Assembly: GCA_025499625.1 (NCBI GenBank)
Contig: JAFMVD010000052.1
Span: 1-42,934 of the forward strand
Direction of reading: 5' to 3'
Length of the DNA stretch: 42,934 bases
Origin: Carboxylicivirga fragile
GTDB taxonomy: Bacteria > Bacteroidota > Bacteroidia > Bacteroidales > Marinilabiliaceae
Positions 33,579-42,934 of this stretch are shown one piece after another (positions within the stretch are counted from its first letter, which is position 1; each line of letters starts with the position of its first letter). Below the pieces are notes generated by a model. It worked only from the letters and a program-made list of their open reading frames with translations. It had not been told where the DNA came from and made no database searches. The position numbers and the translations under genes are program-made.

Positions 33579-35495
33579 ATGGGAAAAATTATTGGTATAG
33601 ACTTAGGAACAACCAACTCGTGTGTATCCGTAATGGAGGGAAACGAGCCAGTTGTAATTCCAAATAGCGAAGGAAAGAGAACAACACCATCAATTGTAGC
33701 ATTTATCGAAGGTGGTGAGCGTAAAGTAGGTGATCCTGCAAAACGTCAGGCAATTACTAACCCTGAAAAAACGATTTATTCGATTAAGCGTTTCATGGGT
33801 TCGATGTTTGATGAGATTCCTAACGAAGTAACACGTGTACCATATAAGGTTGTAAAAGGTGACAATAACACACCTCGCGTTCAAATCGACGACCGTCAGT
33901 ATTCATCACAAGAAATTTCAGCAATGGTTCTTCAGAAAATGAAGAAGACAGCTGAAGATTATTTGGGTCAGGAAGTAACAGAGGCAGTGGTAACTGTTCC
34001 TGCTTATTTCAACGATGCACAGCGTCAGGCTACTAAAGAAGCTGGTGAAATTGCTGGTTTGAAAGTTAGCCGTATCATCAACGAACCTACAGCAGCAGCT
34101 TTAGCTTATGGTTTAGACAAGATGGATCGCGACATGAAAGTGGCCGTATTCGATCTTGGTGGTGGTACTTTCGATATCTCAGTACTTGAATTAGGTGATG
34201 GTGTATTCGAAGTAAAATCAACGAATGGTGACACTCACCTTGGTGGTGATGACTTTGATGATGCAATCATCAACTGGTTAGCTGATGAATTCTTGAAAGA
34301 TGAAAACATCGACCTACGTAAAGACCCAATGGCGCTTCAACGTTTGAAAGATGCTGCTGAAAAAGCTAAGATTGAATTATCAAGTTCTACAAGTACAGAA
34401 ATCAACTTGCCATATATCATGCCAGTTGACGGTATTCCAAAACACTTGGTTCGTTCATTATCACGTGCACAATTCGAGCAAATTACTGACAAACTAATTC
34501 AGAATACAATTGAGCCTTGCAAGGCAGCTTTAAAAGATGCTGGTTTATCACCATCTGACATTGATGAAGTTATCTTAGTAGGTGGTTCAACACGTATACC
34601 TGCAATCCAGGAAGTTGTTAAGGAATATTTCGGTAAAGCGCCTTCAAAAGGTGTTAACCCTGATGAAGTTGTAGCCGTTGGTGCAGCTATTCAAGGTGGT
34701 GTATTAACTGGTGAAGTTAAGGATGTATTGTTATTAGATGTTACGCCGCTTTCATTGGGTATTGAAACAATGGGTAGTGTAATGACTAAGTTGATTGAAG
34801 CTAACACTACTATTCCGAGCAAGAAATCAGAGACATTTACAACAGCAGTTGATAACCAGCCATCGGTTGAGATTCACGTATTGCAAGGTGAGCGTTCAAT
34901 GGCTAAGGATAATAAAACAATTGGTCGTTTCCACCTTGATGGAATTCCACCAGCACCACGTGCAACACCGCAGATCGAAGTAACTTTCGATATTGATGCA
35001 AATGGGATCCTACATGTTACTGCAAAAGATAAAGCAACCGGTAAAGAGCAGAGTATTCGTATCGAAGCTTCTTCTGGTTTATCTGATGAAGAAATTCAAC
35101 GCATGAAGGATGAAGCTGAAGCTAATGCTGAAGCGGATAAGCAGGAAAAAGAAAAAATCGATAAGTTGAATGGTGCTGATAGTTTGATTTTCCAAACTGA
35201 AAAGCAACTTAAGGAGTTTGGCGACAAATTACCAGCTGACAAAAAACAACCTATCGAAGCAGCTGTTGAGAAGTTAAAAGAAGCTCACAAAGCTCAAGAT
35301 TTGGAAGCAATTGAAGCAGCAACAACTGAGTTAAATACAGTTTTCCAGGCGGCATCTCAAGAGATGTACAATGCCAGCCAAGCCGAAGGTGGACAACCAG
35401 GATCTGATGCAGGAGCGCAACCAGGACCAGATGCTGGACAACAAGGCGGTAAAGACGACGAAGTAACCGACGTTGATTTCGAAGAAGTGAAATAA
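33579..35495 (+). CDS. dnaK: Molecular chaperone DnaK (Hsp70)
   Basis: This ATP-driven chaperone folds and protects proteins in the cytoplasm with DnaJ and GrpE. The 638-residue length is standard. The ATPase domain starts with [19 protein letters not shown] and contains [19 protein letters not shown] and [14 protein letters not shown]. The interdomain linker [16 protein letters not shown] leads to the substrate-binding domain, and the helical lid follows. The tail ends in a Gly/Gln/Asp-rich stretch and the conserved EEVK. It stands alone, and dnaJ and grpE are not adjacent. Confidence 0.99.
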   Translation: MGKIIGIDLGTTNSCVSVMEGNEPVVIPNSEGKRTTPSIVAFIEGGERKVGDPAKRQAITNPEKTIYSIKRFMGSMFDEIPNEVTRVPYKVVKGDNNTPRVQIDDRQYSSQEISAMVLQKMKKTAEDYLGQEVTEAVVTVPAYFNDAQRQATKEAGEIAGLKVSRIINEPTAAALAYGLDKMDRDMKVAVFDLGGGTFDISVLELGDGVFEVKSTNGDTHLGGDDFDDAIINWLADEFLKDENIDLRKDPMALQRLKDAAEKAKIELSSSTSTEINLPYIMPVDGIPKHLVRSLSRAQFEQITDKLIQNTIEPCKAALKDAGLSPSDIDEVILVGGSTRIPAIQEVVKEYFGKAPSKGVNPDEVVAVGAAIQGGVLTGEVKDVLLLDVTPLSLGIETMGSVMTKLIEANTTIPSKKSETFTTAVDNQPSVEIHVLQGERSMAKDNKTIGRFHLDGIPPAPRATPQIEVTFDIDANGILHVTAKDKATGKEQSIRIEASSGLSDEEIQRMKDEAEANAEADKQEKEKIDKLNGADSLIFQTEKQLKEFGDKLPADKKQPIEAAVEKLKEAHKAQDLEAIEAATTELNTVFQAASQEMYNASQAEGGQPGSDAGAQPGPDAGQQGGKDDEVTDVDFEEVK

Positions 35496-35521
35496 TTCTT
35501 CAATTAGCATATAAGCTTAAA

Positions 35522-35550
35522 AAGTCCTCAATTAAGAGGACTTTTTTTTT
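35522..35550 (+). terminator. Terminator of dnaK
   Basis: AAGTCCTC, loop AATTAA and GAGGACTT, followed by a run of T to 35550, starting 27 bases past the dnaK stop. Confidence 0.92.
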
Positions 35551-35551
35551 G

Positions 35552-35559
35552 TATTTTTG
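35552..35559 (+). promoter_or_regulatory. -7 box for the MORN-repeat gene
   Basis: TATTTTTG matches TAnnTTTG and begins directly after the dnaK terminator T-run. It implies a leader of about 85 bases before the ATG at 35652. Confidence 0.4.
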
Positions 35560-35651
35560 AAACTGTTTTGGAATTAATGAGTAACCAAAAACAGGTAGTA
35601 GATGTTGTTCATTATATTTCAAAATAAGATTTCAATAAAAAATTATATAAA

Positions 35652-36506
35652 ATGCGAATCAAATATTTCCTTTTCATTATTTCAATCTTCTGTTCATCGT
35701 TAGCCACTGCGCAAACAACAGATGTTTTTGGCAATAAAGTACCATCTAAGAAAAAAGTGGTAGCCCCTATCCCAGCGGATTATAATAAAACTGACGCTAA
35801 GGGGATGAAACAAGGAAAATGGGAAAAAAGATATACGAGTGGGGCACCTCTCTACACGGCTACATTTAAAGATGACAAACCAGTTAGAGAATACATCAGA
35901 TATTATCCGAATGGAAAAATGAGTATGCGCATTGTTTACGATGCCGAAGGTGTTAATGGAGAAGCCGAATTATTCGATGATAAAGAAGAATTAGCGTCAA
36001 AAGGAAAATTTGTAGGCAAAAGTAAAGAAGGAACCTGGACTTATTATACTGCAAAACAGGTCATCGCTTCCACCGAAGAATTTGTTAACAACAAGAAACA
36101 TGGCAAGGCCCTTGTGTATTACCCCGATGGTAAAATAGCTGAAACCTATGCTTACAATAAGGGTTTAAAGCATGGCGAATGGAATAAGTTCTTTCAAAGT
36201 GGAGCCGTTTTATTAAAAGCTGAGTACATAAATGATTTGTTGGAAGGAAAATACTTATACTATTTCGAAGGTGGTCAATTAGAAATAGATGCTAGCTATA
36301 AAAATGATAAAGAAGATGGTAAATGGACTTTTTATTTTGAGGATGGAAAAGTCAATTACATCTTAAAATATAAGGATGGTGTTCTTTTAAATCCGGAAGT
36401 CATTGAGGAACGAAAAGCCAAGGAGAAAGCTGAATTCGAGAAAAATAAGCATCTGATTAAAGATCCTGAAAAAATGAAAAACAACCCGGATGAATACATT
36501 CGTTAA
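35652..36506 (+). CDS. Exported MORN-repeat protein (YwqK-like)
   Basis: This 284-residue secreted protein has a signal peptide ending near SLATAQ (residue 21). At least six MORN_2-type repeats of about 20-24 residues run from about 50 to 245, for example GKWEKRYTSG, GTWTYYTAKQ, GKALVYYPDGK, GEWNKFFQSG, GKYLYYFEGG and GKWTFYFEDGK. The C-terminal tail is charged and rich in Lys, Glu and Asn. Databases often call this family a YwqK antitoxin, but that name comes from a Bacillus protein and should not imply an antitoxin role here. Its end overlaps the start of the subtilase gene by 17 bases, so the two are likely translated together. Confidence 0.88.
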   Translation: MRIKYFLFIISIFCSSLATAQTTDVFGNKVPSKKKVVAPIPADYNKTDAKGMKQGKWEKRYTSGAPLYTATFKDDKPVREYIRYYPNGKMSMRIVYDAEGVNGEAELFDDKEELASKGKFVGKSKEGTWTYYTAKQVIASTEEFVNNKKHGKALVYYPDGKIAETYAYNKGLKHGEWNKFFQSGAVLLKAEYINDLLEGKYLYYFEGGQLEIDASYKNDKEDGKWTFYFEDGKVNYILKYKDGVLLNPEVIEERKAKEKAEFEKNKHLIKDPEKMKNNPDEYIR

Positions 36507-38145
36507 AACAAACACCATATTACGCCTCACTACTTTCATTTGCCTGATAATTGTGGCCAACACATTTATTGCAAATGCACAAGGCGATGGCTATCTTGTT
36601 TCCTTTAGCGATAAAAACCATTCTGAATACAGCCTTGATAAACCCTTAGCTTTTTTATCGGCACGTGCTATTGAGAGGCGCGTTAAACAAAACATTGCAA
36701 TTACCCAAGAAGACTTACCGGTATCTTCGTACTATACCGATAGTTTAAAGCGTCTTGGTATCTCAGTTAAGCACACCAGCAAATGGTTAAATGCAGCCAT
36801 TGTTTTTTCTTCTGATCAGGAATTAATGGATACGCTCAGTCGGGTAAGTTTTATTACTTCGCTTGAGAAAACAAAAGCACCAACAACAGCAAGTAGCTCG
36901 ATTAAGAAAGATCCAATCATTAGTGACGTACTAAAAAGCGAAGCCGTCAATGACTACGGAGCCGCTTGGACGCAAATAAGCACCATCAACGGACATAAGC
37001 TACACGAGAAAGATTTAAAAGGAAAAGATATTCATATTGCAGTAATTGATGCTGGCTTTGATTCTGCTGATCAACTACCATCCTTACTCCACCTTTGGGA
37101 TAATAATCAAATATTGGGTACCAAAGATTTTGTAGACCCTAATTCAAATATCTTTAATGAAAATGACCATGGCATGATGGTTCTATCCATTATGGGTGGC
37201 CATATTCCTGGCACTTACATGGGAACGGCACCCGATGCCAGCTATTGGTTAATTCGTTCCGAAGACGCTGGTTCGGAGACTCCCATTGAAGCAGATTATT
37301 GGGTTTGCGCTGCCGAATTCGCAGATAGTGCGGGTGTTGATATTATAAACAGTTCGCTAGGATACTATAAGTTTGATGCCCCCTTTAATAGTTATACTTA
37401 TGCTGACATGATTGGTACAACAAGAGCTTCGCATGCTGCAAGTATTGCCGCTTCTAAAGGAATGCTCGTTGTTGTTAGTGCCGGAAATGAGGGTAGCAGT
37501 TCGTGGAAATACATTGGCGCTCCTGCTGATGCTAGTAACATTTTATCCATTGGTGCCATGCAAAGTGATAGCACTAGAGCCAGCTTTTCATCGTACGGTC
37601 CCACTTTTGATCAACGCTTAAAACCTGAATTAACAGCTTTAGGTTATAAGACGGCGGTTCAAAGTACCAATGGTGGTATTCGTTTAGGTAATGGTACTTC
37701 TTTTTCAGCGCCAGTGGTTGCAGGAATGGCAGCTTGTCTTTGGCAAGCCCTACCTGAATACACTTCAAATGAGATAATGGATATTATTATAGCAAGTTGT
37801 CATAATGTGCTTAAGCCAGATTATTCCTTGGGGAATGGTGTACCTGATTTTAATCTGGCATTAAAAACTGATATTCCTTTTATTGAGACACAAGATAAGA
37901 CATGGCGCGTAAGCCCAAATCCTTTCAAAGGGAAACTAACGATTCAAAACATGAATACATCTGCACTAAACGGGGCAGTACGAGTATCGCTATACGACCT
38001 TGTAGGCAAATTAAAAATAAGCAAGGCATACGAAAATAAAAATTGCTTTGAATTAGATCAATTATCGCATCTTCCCTCAGGTTTATACCTATTGCTAATC
38101 GAGAATGGTAATGATCGACAGCATTTTAAAGTCATGAAACAATAA
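36490..38145 (+). CDS. Subtilisin-like serine protease with T9SS C-terminal sorting domain
   Basis: This is a secreted 551-residue S8 peptidase. The signal peptide ends near IANA (residue 30). A propeptide-like region at about 33-130 contains the FLSARAIERR element typical of this Bacteroidota subgroup. The catalytic triad is Asp187 (IAVIDAGFD), His227 (NDHGMM) and Ser404 (GTSFSAPVVAGMAA), with the oxyanion Asn333 in SAGNEGS. The last 80 or so residues form a type A T9SS sorting domain (WRVSPNPFKGKLTIQN, LYDLVGKL, LPSGLYLLLIENG, ending FKVMKQ). It should be exported through type IX secretion and attached to or released from the surface. The gene overlaps the MORN-repeat gene. Confidence 0.95.
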   Translation: MNTFVKTNTILRLTTFICLIIVANTFIANAQGDGYLVSFSDKNHSEYSLDKPLAFLSARAIERRVKQNIAITQEDLPVSSYYTDSLKRLGISVKHTSKWLNAAIVFSSDQELMDTLSRVSFITSLEKTKAPTTASSSIKKDPIISDVLKSEAVNDYGAAWTQISTINGHKLHEKDLKGKDIHIAVIDAGFDSADQLPSLLHLWDNNQILGTKDFVDPNSNIFNENDHGMMVLSIMGGHIPGTYMGTAPDASYWLIRSEDAGSETPIEADYWVCAAEFADSAGVDIINSSLGYYKFDAPFNSYTYADMIGTTRASHAASIAASKGMLVVVSAGNEGSSSWKYIGAPADASNILSIGAMQSDSTRASFSSYGPTFDQRLKPELTALGYKTAVQSTNGGIRLGNGTSFSAPVVAGMAACLWQALPEYTSNEIMDIIIASCHNVLKPDYSLGNGVPDFNLALKTDIPFIETQDKTWRVSPNPFKGKLTIQNMNTSALNGAVRVSLYDLVGKLKISKAYENKNCFELDQLSHLPSGLYLLLIENGNDRQHFKVMKQ

Positions 38146-38148
38146 GAT

Positions 38149-39525
38149 ATGGCTGAACAGTTAACACTTCTGCAATTAAACGAACAGGTAAAAAATAACA
38201 TTAAGCGTTCCTTTCCGGATACCTACTGGGTTATTGCCGAAATTAGTGAAATAAGAACTGTAAGAAGTGGTCACTGCTATATAGAGCTAATTGAAAAAGA
38301 CGAAGAATCGGATAACATTGTTGCCAAATCCAGAGCTACAATTTGGGCATTTACTTACCGAATGCTCAAACCGTACTTTGAAACAAGTACAAAACAGCAA
38401 TTGGAAAGTGGTCTAAAGATTCTAGTTAAGGTTAGTATTGAGTTTCAAGAGGTTTATGGTTTTAGTCTTAACATTAAAGACATTGATCCCTCCTACACAC
38501 TTGGCGACATTGCTAAAAAGAAGCTGGACATAATTCGTCAACTTGAAGAGGAAGGTGTAATAGACATGAATAAAGAGGTAGAACTTACTGCTCTTCCTCA
38601 AAAATTGGCAATTATATCCTCACCCACAGCAGCGGGTTATGAAGACTTTATAAACCAGTTAAACAATAATCCATCTGGTTTTAAAATATATCACCATCTT
38701 TTTACGGCGATAATGCAGGGTAACGATGCTGAACAATCGATAATCTCAGCCCTTGAACGAATTTACGAACATGAAGCTACATTTGATGCTGTAATACTAA
38801 TTCGAGGTGGAGGATCAACAGCTGACCTTATGTGTTTCGACAGTTATGTATTGGCCATTAACATAGCCCAATTTCCTTTACCAATAATTACAGGCATTGG
38901 TCACGAGCGTGATGAATCCATTGCCGATTTGGTGGCTCATACCAAACTAAAAACACCAACTGCAGTAGCCGAATTTATTATTGATCGTTTTGAAAATTTC
39001 AAGGCTTACCTTGATGATTTGCAAGGGCAAATAATAAATATAACACAACAGCAATTGGCAAGCAGCAAACATCAATTAGAGTTGGCAACAAGCGCTCTTA
39101 AACCTTTGGTTTCGAAAATACTTTTGAAACAGAAACGCAAACCTGTTGAAGCCGCTCAACGTTTAAGTTTTTCTGTAAAATCATACTTCGAAACACAACA
39201 CTCCAATTTTTCTCACATCAAGGAATCCATACTTTACCAGACAAAAAAACAAGTACAAGTAAAAACGCAAAAGTGTGAATTTCAAAAGGCACAACTAAAA
39301 CTAGAACTTGCTTCGTTTATAAAAAACAAACAACAACAATTGATTTTGGCCGAAAAAACAAATGCCCTTTCATCTCCTGAAAATATTTTAAAGAAAGGCT
39401 ACAGTATATCTTATAAAAACAACAAGCCTATCAAGGGTAGTAAAGGCTTAGTTATAGGTGACGAGATATACACTCAGCTCAAGGAAGGAAGCTTTATCAG
39501 TCGCATTGAAAAATTAAATGACTAA
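38149..39525 (+). CDS. xseA: Exodeoxyribonuclease VII large subunit
   Basis: This is the catalytic subunit of the nuclease that degrades single-stranded DNA from both ends and acts in repair. The 458-residue protein has an N-terminal OB-fold (LQLNEQVKNNIKRSFPDTYW, VIAEISEI) and a central catalytic domain with LAIISSPTAAGYEDFINQL, IRGGGSTADLMCFD and ITGIGHERDESIADLVAHT. A long coiled-coil C-terminal region ends with ILKKGYSISYKNNKPI. It starts three bases after the subtilase stop. Its partner xseB lies 2.3 kb downstream, separated by a histidine kinase gene. Confidence 0.96.
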   Translation: MAEQLTLLQLNEQVKNNIKRSFPDTYWVIAEISEIRTVRSGHCYIELIEKDEESDNIVAKSRATIWAFTYRMLKPYFETSTKQQLESGLKILVKVSIEFQEVYGFSLNIKDIDPSYTLGDIAKKKLDIIRQLEEEGVIDMNKEVELTALPQKLAIISSPTAAGYEDFINQLNNNPSGFKIYHHLFTAIMQGNDAEQSIISALERIYEHEATFDAVILIRGGGSTADLMCFDSYVLAINIAQFPLPIITGIGHERDESIADLVAHTKLKTPTAVAEFIIDRFENFKAYLDDLQGQIINITQQQLASSKHQLELATSALKPLVSKILLKQKRKPVEAAQRLSFSVKSYFETQHSNFSHIKESILYQTKKQVQVKTQKCEFQKAQLKLELASFIKNKQQQLILAEKTNALSSPENILKKGYSISYKNNKPIKGSKGLVIGDEIYTQLKEGSFISRIEKLND

Positions 39526-39591
39526 AGAGGGTTAAATAATCAATGCTTTTTATATTTTTAGTTCGTTTTAACAGGGGAATAACACGTATAA

Positions 39592-41823
39592 ATGATATTT
39601 AATCCAAATCTATCTAGGTTCTTGGTGCTGGTGATATTAGTATCTAATATTTATTGTAAAAACAGTAGCGCTCAATCTGTCAGCTCAAGCCAGTCGGCGG
39701 CACACTACCTCGAACAAATCAACGATTCTACATCTAAGGATAAAATTATTGAGCTATGTAATTTGGCTATCAATGAATTATCTGAAAAAGAATCGGACCC
39801 AATCAAATTTCAAACCTACCTGAATACTGGTATCGTATTGTATGAAAATAATTTCTATAATGAGGCAACTGATGTACTTATTTTAGCCACTTCGTACAGA
39901 GACGTTATTAACGAAATAGATAAAATAGGCGAAGCATACAATTACCTGGGCTGGATTGCATCCGCTAATAATGAATACGATTCTGCCATTTCATATTTAA
40001 ACGAAGCTAGTTCATATTATTTAGATTCAGATAAAAAACTTAAACTAGGAAACGCACAGAATAGCATTGGAGCCATGTATTGGTATCAGCGTAATTACTC
40101 CAAGGCATTAAGCTCTTTCAATCAGGTATTACAAATTGGTGAAACCATTGATGATTCGGAATTATTAATCAAGGCCCTTACAAACAAGGGCGTCGTACTT
40201 AACCAATTGGCGCAATACAACGAGGCATTAATCTGTCTCGAACGGGCTTTAGAACTTAACCAACTTAATAACAATACTAGAAGTAAAGCAAGTTTACTTA
40301 ACAACTTGGGCAATGTATTGTATTCGCTAAAACAATATGATTCTGCCATTCGTAACTACCGCGAATCACTTAAAATATATAACGCTCTGAACGATGCCAA
40401 AGGCATTAGCGATTGTTACAATAATATCGGTGAAGTATTTCTTGAATTGGGCGATGTGCAATCCGCACTCGACAACTACACTATTTCCTTGTCGCATAAC
40501 AACGATGAAACCGATAGCGCAGACATAGCCGTTGCATATGTGAATATAGGACGAGCTCACCAAACAGGAAAACACTTCAATAAGGCCATTACCTACTTTG
40601 AGAAAGCTTTAAAAATACTTGTCAATTTTAACGATCCAGCGCTACAAGCTGAAACCTATCTTCACCTTGGACAAACCGTTTTATCTTATAACGATTATTC
40701 TCAAGCCGAGCATTACCTTGAAAAATCAAAAAATCTGGCCATTAAGTATAGTGAAAAAACAATATTGTCACAATGTTATAATAGCTTATCTGATCTGTAC
40801 AAAAAACAGTATAACTACAAACAGGCCTTACACTATAAAACACTTCATGTCGAAATAAAGGATTCTCTAACTGACGAAAAGGCTATTGCCAATAGCGTTC
40901 GTATGGAAGCAGTATATAATTTGCTTCAGAAAGAAGAAACCATTTCAAAGTTGGAGCAAGAAAACATTCATAAATCATTAGATTTAACAAAAGCTGAAAG
41001 TACCCGAACCATTTATCTTATAGTAAGCATTGCCTTGCTCATTTTTCTAATAATACTTTTCTTATTGTTCAGATTGAGGCGAAACACTAGTCGTCAATTA
41101 AAAGAAAAAAATGAAGAACTAGGTCAATTAAATGCAACTAAAGATAAATTTTTCTCCATTATTGCACATGATTTAAAGAGTCCTTTCAGCTCATTGATGG
41201 GCTTTGCTGAAATGCTTGCTTTGCATGCAGAATCAAAAAACAATAAAGAAGTTATCGAATATTCTCAGATAATACACTCTTCGACTAAACGTCTTTTAAG
41301 CTTGGTTGAAAACTTATTACAATGGTCACGAACACAACTGGGTACTACAGAATACAATCCTGCTCTTTTAGATATTTCAATCCATACGCATAATATTGTA
41401 ACTTTACTGCGCTTGAATGCTGAAGAAAAAGACATTGTTATAAGTCCAAAGGTTGAAAAAGAATTGGTGGCCTGGGCTGATCTTAATCTGTTCAGCACTG
41501 TTTTACGTAATCTAATAAGCAATGCCATTAAATTCTCAAGGGTGGGTAGTGTAATCTATGTTGCCGCGTCTAAAAAAGGTGAAATGGTGGAAGTCACCAT
41601 TACAGATTCAGGTGTTGGCATGCGACAGGAAAACCTTGAAAAACTTTTCCAGGTAGATTCAACATTTTCAACCAAAGGAACGTTTAATGAAAAAGGGACT
41701 GGCATCGGGCTTGTTCTATGTAAAGAATTTGTTGAAATTAATAAAGGAACCATCTGGGCCGAAAGCGCACTGGAAAAAGGTAGCAAATTTTATTTCACAT
41801 TACCAATTGACAAAACAGAGTAA
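39592..41823 (+). CDS. TPR-containing sensor histidine kinase
   Basis: This is a membrane-bound hybrid-type sensor of 743 residues without a receiver domain. A signal peptide or first hydrophobic segment lies at 1-28. Roughly nine tetratricopeptide repeats run from about 35 to 430, predicted to be periplasmic. A transmembrane helix at 473-493 is followed by a coiled coil. The HisKA domain has the phosphorylated His526 in FFSIIAHDLKSPFSSL, and the HATPase domain has Asn640/Asn644 in LRNLISNAIKFS, DSGVG at 672-676 and GTGIGL at 702-707. All residues needed for activity are present. No response regulator is adjacent, so it is an orphan kinase here. It lies between xseA and xseB. Confidence 0.93.
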   Translation: MIFNPNLSRFLVLVILVSNIYCKNSSAQSVSSSQSAAHYLEQINDSTSKDKIIELCNLAINELSEKESDPIKFQTYLNTGIVLYENNFYNEATDVLILATSYRDVINEIDKIGEAYNYLGWIASANNEYDSAISYLNEASSYYLDSDKKLKLGNAQNSIGAMYWYQRNYSKALSSFNQVLQIGETIDDSELLIKALTNKGVVLNQLAQYNEALICLERALELNQLNNNTRSKASLLNNLGNVLYSLKQYDSAIRNYRESLKIYNALNDAKGISDCYNNIGEVFLELGDVQSALDNYTISLSHNNDETDSADIAVAYVNIGRAHQTGKHFNKAITYFEKALKILVNFNDPALQAETYLHLGQTVLSYNDYSQAEHYLEKSKNLAIKYSEKTILSQCYNSLSDLYKKQYNYKQALHYKTLHVEIKDSLTDEKAIANSVRMEAVYNLLQKEETISKLEQENIHKSLDLTKAESTRTIYLIVSIALLIFLIILFLLFRLRRNTSRQLKEKNEELGQLNATKDKFFSIIAHDLKSPFSSLMGFAEMLALHAESKNNKEVIEYSQIIHSSTKRLLSLVENLLQWSRTQLGTTEYNPALLDISIHTHNIVTLLRLNAEEKDIVISPKVEKELVAWADLNLFSTVLRNLISNAIKFSRVGSVIYVAASKKGEMVEVTITDSGVGMRQENLEKLFQVDSTFSTKGTFNEKGTGIGLVLCKEFVEINKGTIWAESALEKGSKFYFTLPIDKTE

Positions 41824-41829
41824 TAAAAC

Positions 41830-42030
41830 ATGACAAACCCCAAATTAACATACAAAGAAGCTGTTGGTGAAATAGAAGACATTCTGCAGCAAATAGAGAA
41901 TGAAGAGTTAGATGTTGATGAGTTATCATCAAAAGTAAAGCGCGTTAGTGCACTTATTAAAACTTGCAAAGATAAACTTCACAAAACCGAAGTAGAAGTT
42001 GAAAAAATATTAAAATCGATTGATGAATAG
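41830..42030 (+). CDS. xseB: Exodeoxyribonuclease VII small subunit
   Basis: This is the small helical-hairpin subunit that multimerises on XseA and is required for active exonuclease VII. The 66-residue protein has the family opening LTYKEAVGEIEDILQQIENEELDVDEL and a charged second helix ending EKILKSIDE. It begins six bases after the kinase stop codon and is followed by a strong terminator, so it is likely transcribed from the kinase or from xseA. Confidence 0.95.
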   Translation: MTNPKLTYKEAVGEIEDILQQIENEELDVDELSSKVKRVSALIKTCKDKLHKTEVEVEKILKSIDE

Positions 42031-42056
42031 AAAAGGAGGCTAAGCCTCCTTTTTAT
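42031..42056. terminator. Bidirectional terminator between xseB and pepE
   Basis: AAAAGGAGGCT and AGCCTCCTTTT are perfect 11-bp arms around one base, followed by T. It starts directly at the xseB stop and ends four bases from the pepE stop, so it can end transcription from both sides. Confidence 0.88.
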
Positions 42057-42059
42057 TTA

Positions 42060-42767
42060 CTATTTCATTAGAAATTCAAAATCACTATCAGCTTGCACTT
42101 CATATGGATCAACTCCATATTTAAAAATTCGCAATGAAAGATCTCCAATATAACCAATCTTACCTTTCTCAAAAGTAAACATACAACCTTCACGTAAACC
42201 TACCACAGTTGTTTCCCTGTTAAGCTCTAAAAACTCCATAATACGATCTTCACGCGTCTCACCGCCATGACCTTCAGGATTAGCATCAAGGTAGTGCGGA
42301 TTAATTTGGAAAGGAATCATGTTTAAAGCATCAAAGCCTAACGGATCAATGATTGGCATATCATTGGTTGTTTTTATAGTTGGGCAAGCGAGATTTGAAC
42401 CTGCACTCCAACCAATGTATTTAGTGCCGCCAAATACTTTTTTACGAATTGGTTCAGTTAATTTATTATCATGAATCATTCGCAATAATTGCCACGTACT
42501 TCCTCCACCAACAACTATAGCTTCCGCTTCTTCTACTGCCTTTACCGGATCATCAAAGCGATGTATTGAAACCACATCGTGCCCCACTTCATTAAAACGA
42601 CTCTTTACTTTTGCTTCATAGTCGTTAAACGACACAGTTACACCGGCATAAGGAATAAAAAGACAAGTTGTTTTTTCTTTCCCTAAGAAGTCAGAAATAT
42701 TCTGTTTTGGATAATCCAAATAGGCCTCACCAGCCATGGTTGAGTTACTTATTAACAATAAATTCAT
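42060..42767 (-). CDS. pepE: Dipeptidase E (alpha-aspartyl dipeptidase)
   Basis: This cytoplasmic S51-family serine peptidase hydrolyses dipeptides with N-terminal aspartate. The 235-residue protein has the nucleophile Ser121 in IGWSAGSNLACPTI, the preceding glycine-rich turn VVGGGSTWQLL and the His in INPHYLDAN that completes the site with an acidic residue in the NDMPIIDP region. The start MNLLLISNSTMAGEAYLDYP matches the Salmonella-type family. It is a single gene, read in the same direction as the rRNA operon but separated from it by the rRNA terminator. I see no clear TAnnTTTG box in its 80-base upstream gap. Confidence 0.94.
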   Translation of the reverse strand: MNLLLISNSTMAGEAYLDYPKQNISDFLGKEKTTCLFIPYAGVTVSFNDYEAKVKSRFNEVGHDVVSIHRFDDPVKAVEEAEAIVVGGGSTWQLLRMIHDNKLTEPIRKKVFGGTKYIGWSAGSNLACPTIKTTNDMPIIDPLGFDALNMIPFQINPHYLDANPEGHGGETREDRIMEFLELNRETTVVGLREGCMFTFEKGKIGYIGDLSLRIFKYGVDPYEVQADSDFEFLMK

Positions 42768-42846
42768 CGTACACTTTTTTATTAATTGAGGGTATTAATA
42801 TAAGTAATAAAGAGGAGGTATAAAATTGAGTGAAGTATATAAACGC

Positions 42847-42879
42847 AAAAAAGAGCAACCACATTGTGATTGCTCTTTT
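42847..42879 (-). terminator. Terminator of the rRNA operon
   Basis: On the minus strand AAAAGAGCAA and TTGCTCTTTT form a stem, extended by CAC and GTG with one mismatch and a 3-base loop, followed by six T. It lies just beyond the 5S rRNA 3' end. Confidence 0.9.
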
Positions 42880-42888
42880 CTTAAAAAA

Positions 42889-42934
42889 AGGCGGTGACCT
42901 ACTCTCCCACTTCTACGCAGTACCATCGGCGCTA
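42889..42934 (-). rRNA. rrf: 5S ribosomal RNA, 3' end (partial)
   Basis: Read on the minus strand the last bases of the window contain GATGGTACTGCGTAGAAGTG and GGGAGAGTAGGTCACCGCC, the conserved 3' part of bacterial 5S rRNA. The gene runs off the window at 42934. It is followed by a rho-independent terminator, so it is the last gene of an rRNA operon whose 16S and 23S genes lie to the right. Confidence 0.93.

Noticed and set aside
35652-36506. YwqK-type antitoxin function for the MORN-repeat protein
   Set aside because: The protein is exported, no toxin gene adjoins it, and the name comes from a distant homologue; the repeats alone do not support an antitoxin role.

Overview
The window is chromosomal DNA from a member of the Bacteroidota, probably Marinilabiliales or Bacteroidales-like; this assignment is an inference. 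The evidence is: visibly AT-rich DNA; many -7 boxes matching the phylum-specific TAnnTTTG consensus; a MurF-alanine racemase fusion; a GldB-type lipoprotein; a subtilase with a type IX secretion C-terminal domain; DUF1573, DUF4369/TlpA and DUF5686-type envelope proteins; and a MORN-repeat exported protein. Most of it is housekeeping sequence. I see no prophage, insertion sequence, CRISPR array or tRNA.

Left part (1-11.6 kb). Minus-strand genes encode dihydrolipoyl dehydrogenase, two tandem paralogous TlpA-like lipoproteins, the MeaB GTPase, a two-domain DUF1573 protein and a zinc-type CDF transporter. Two plus-strand genes follow, an M20 amidohydrolase and a 55-residue 2[4Fe-4S] ferredoxin. 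A tight minus-strand operon then carries gldB-like, nitrilase-family and 5-formyl-THF cyclo-ligase genes.

Middle (11.6-26 kb). This part holds an outer-membrane beta-barrel protein, glutamine-dependent NAD synthase and a Crp/Fnr regulator whose leader contains a nearly perfect 25-bp palindrome. It is followed by a YefM-YoeB toxin-antitoxin pair with its own palindromic operator and an exported protein overlapping the toxin gene. Next come tdk with murF-alr (minus) and, divergently, an operon of a conserved acidic protein, rsmI and a coiled-coil lipoprotein; the two divergent units appear to be driven by abutting -7 boxes. A YjjG-type phosphatase, a candidate promoter-hairpin-terminator small RNA, a DUF5686 outer-membrane protein and an RsuA/RluB-family pseudouridine synthase complete the section.

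Right part (26-42.9 kb). glmM is followed by a four-gene export operon (adaptor, MacB-type permease without ATPase, TolC, second adaptor). A 402-bp gene-free stretch then contains a GC-richer element with 13-bp inverted ends and internal hairpins, followed by dnaK. After dnaK come a MORN-repeat protein and a T9SS-exported subtilase, and then xseA and xseB separated by a TPR sensor histidine kinase. The window closes with pepE and the 3' end of a 5S rRNA on the minus strand, which marks the end of an rRNA operon lying to the right.

No single spectacular new system is evident. The best leads are the candidate small RNA at 22483-22582, the structured element upstream of dnaK, the Crp/Fnr palindrome, the yefM-yoeB operator with its third exported gene, the ATPase-less two-adaptor exporter, and the kinase gene lodged between xseA and xseB.
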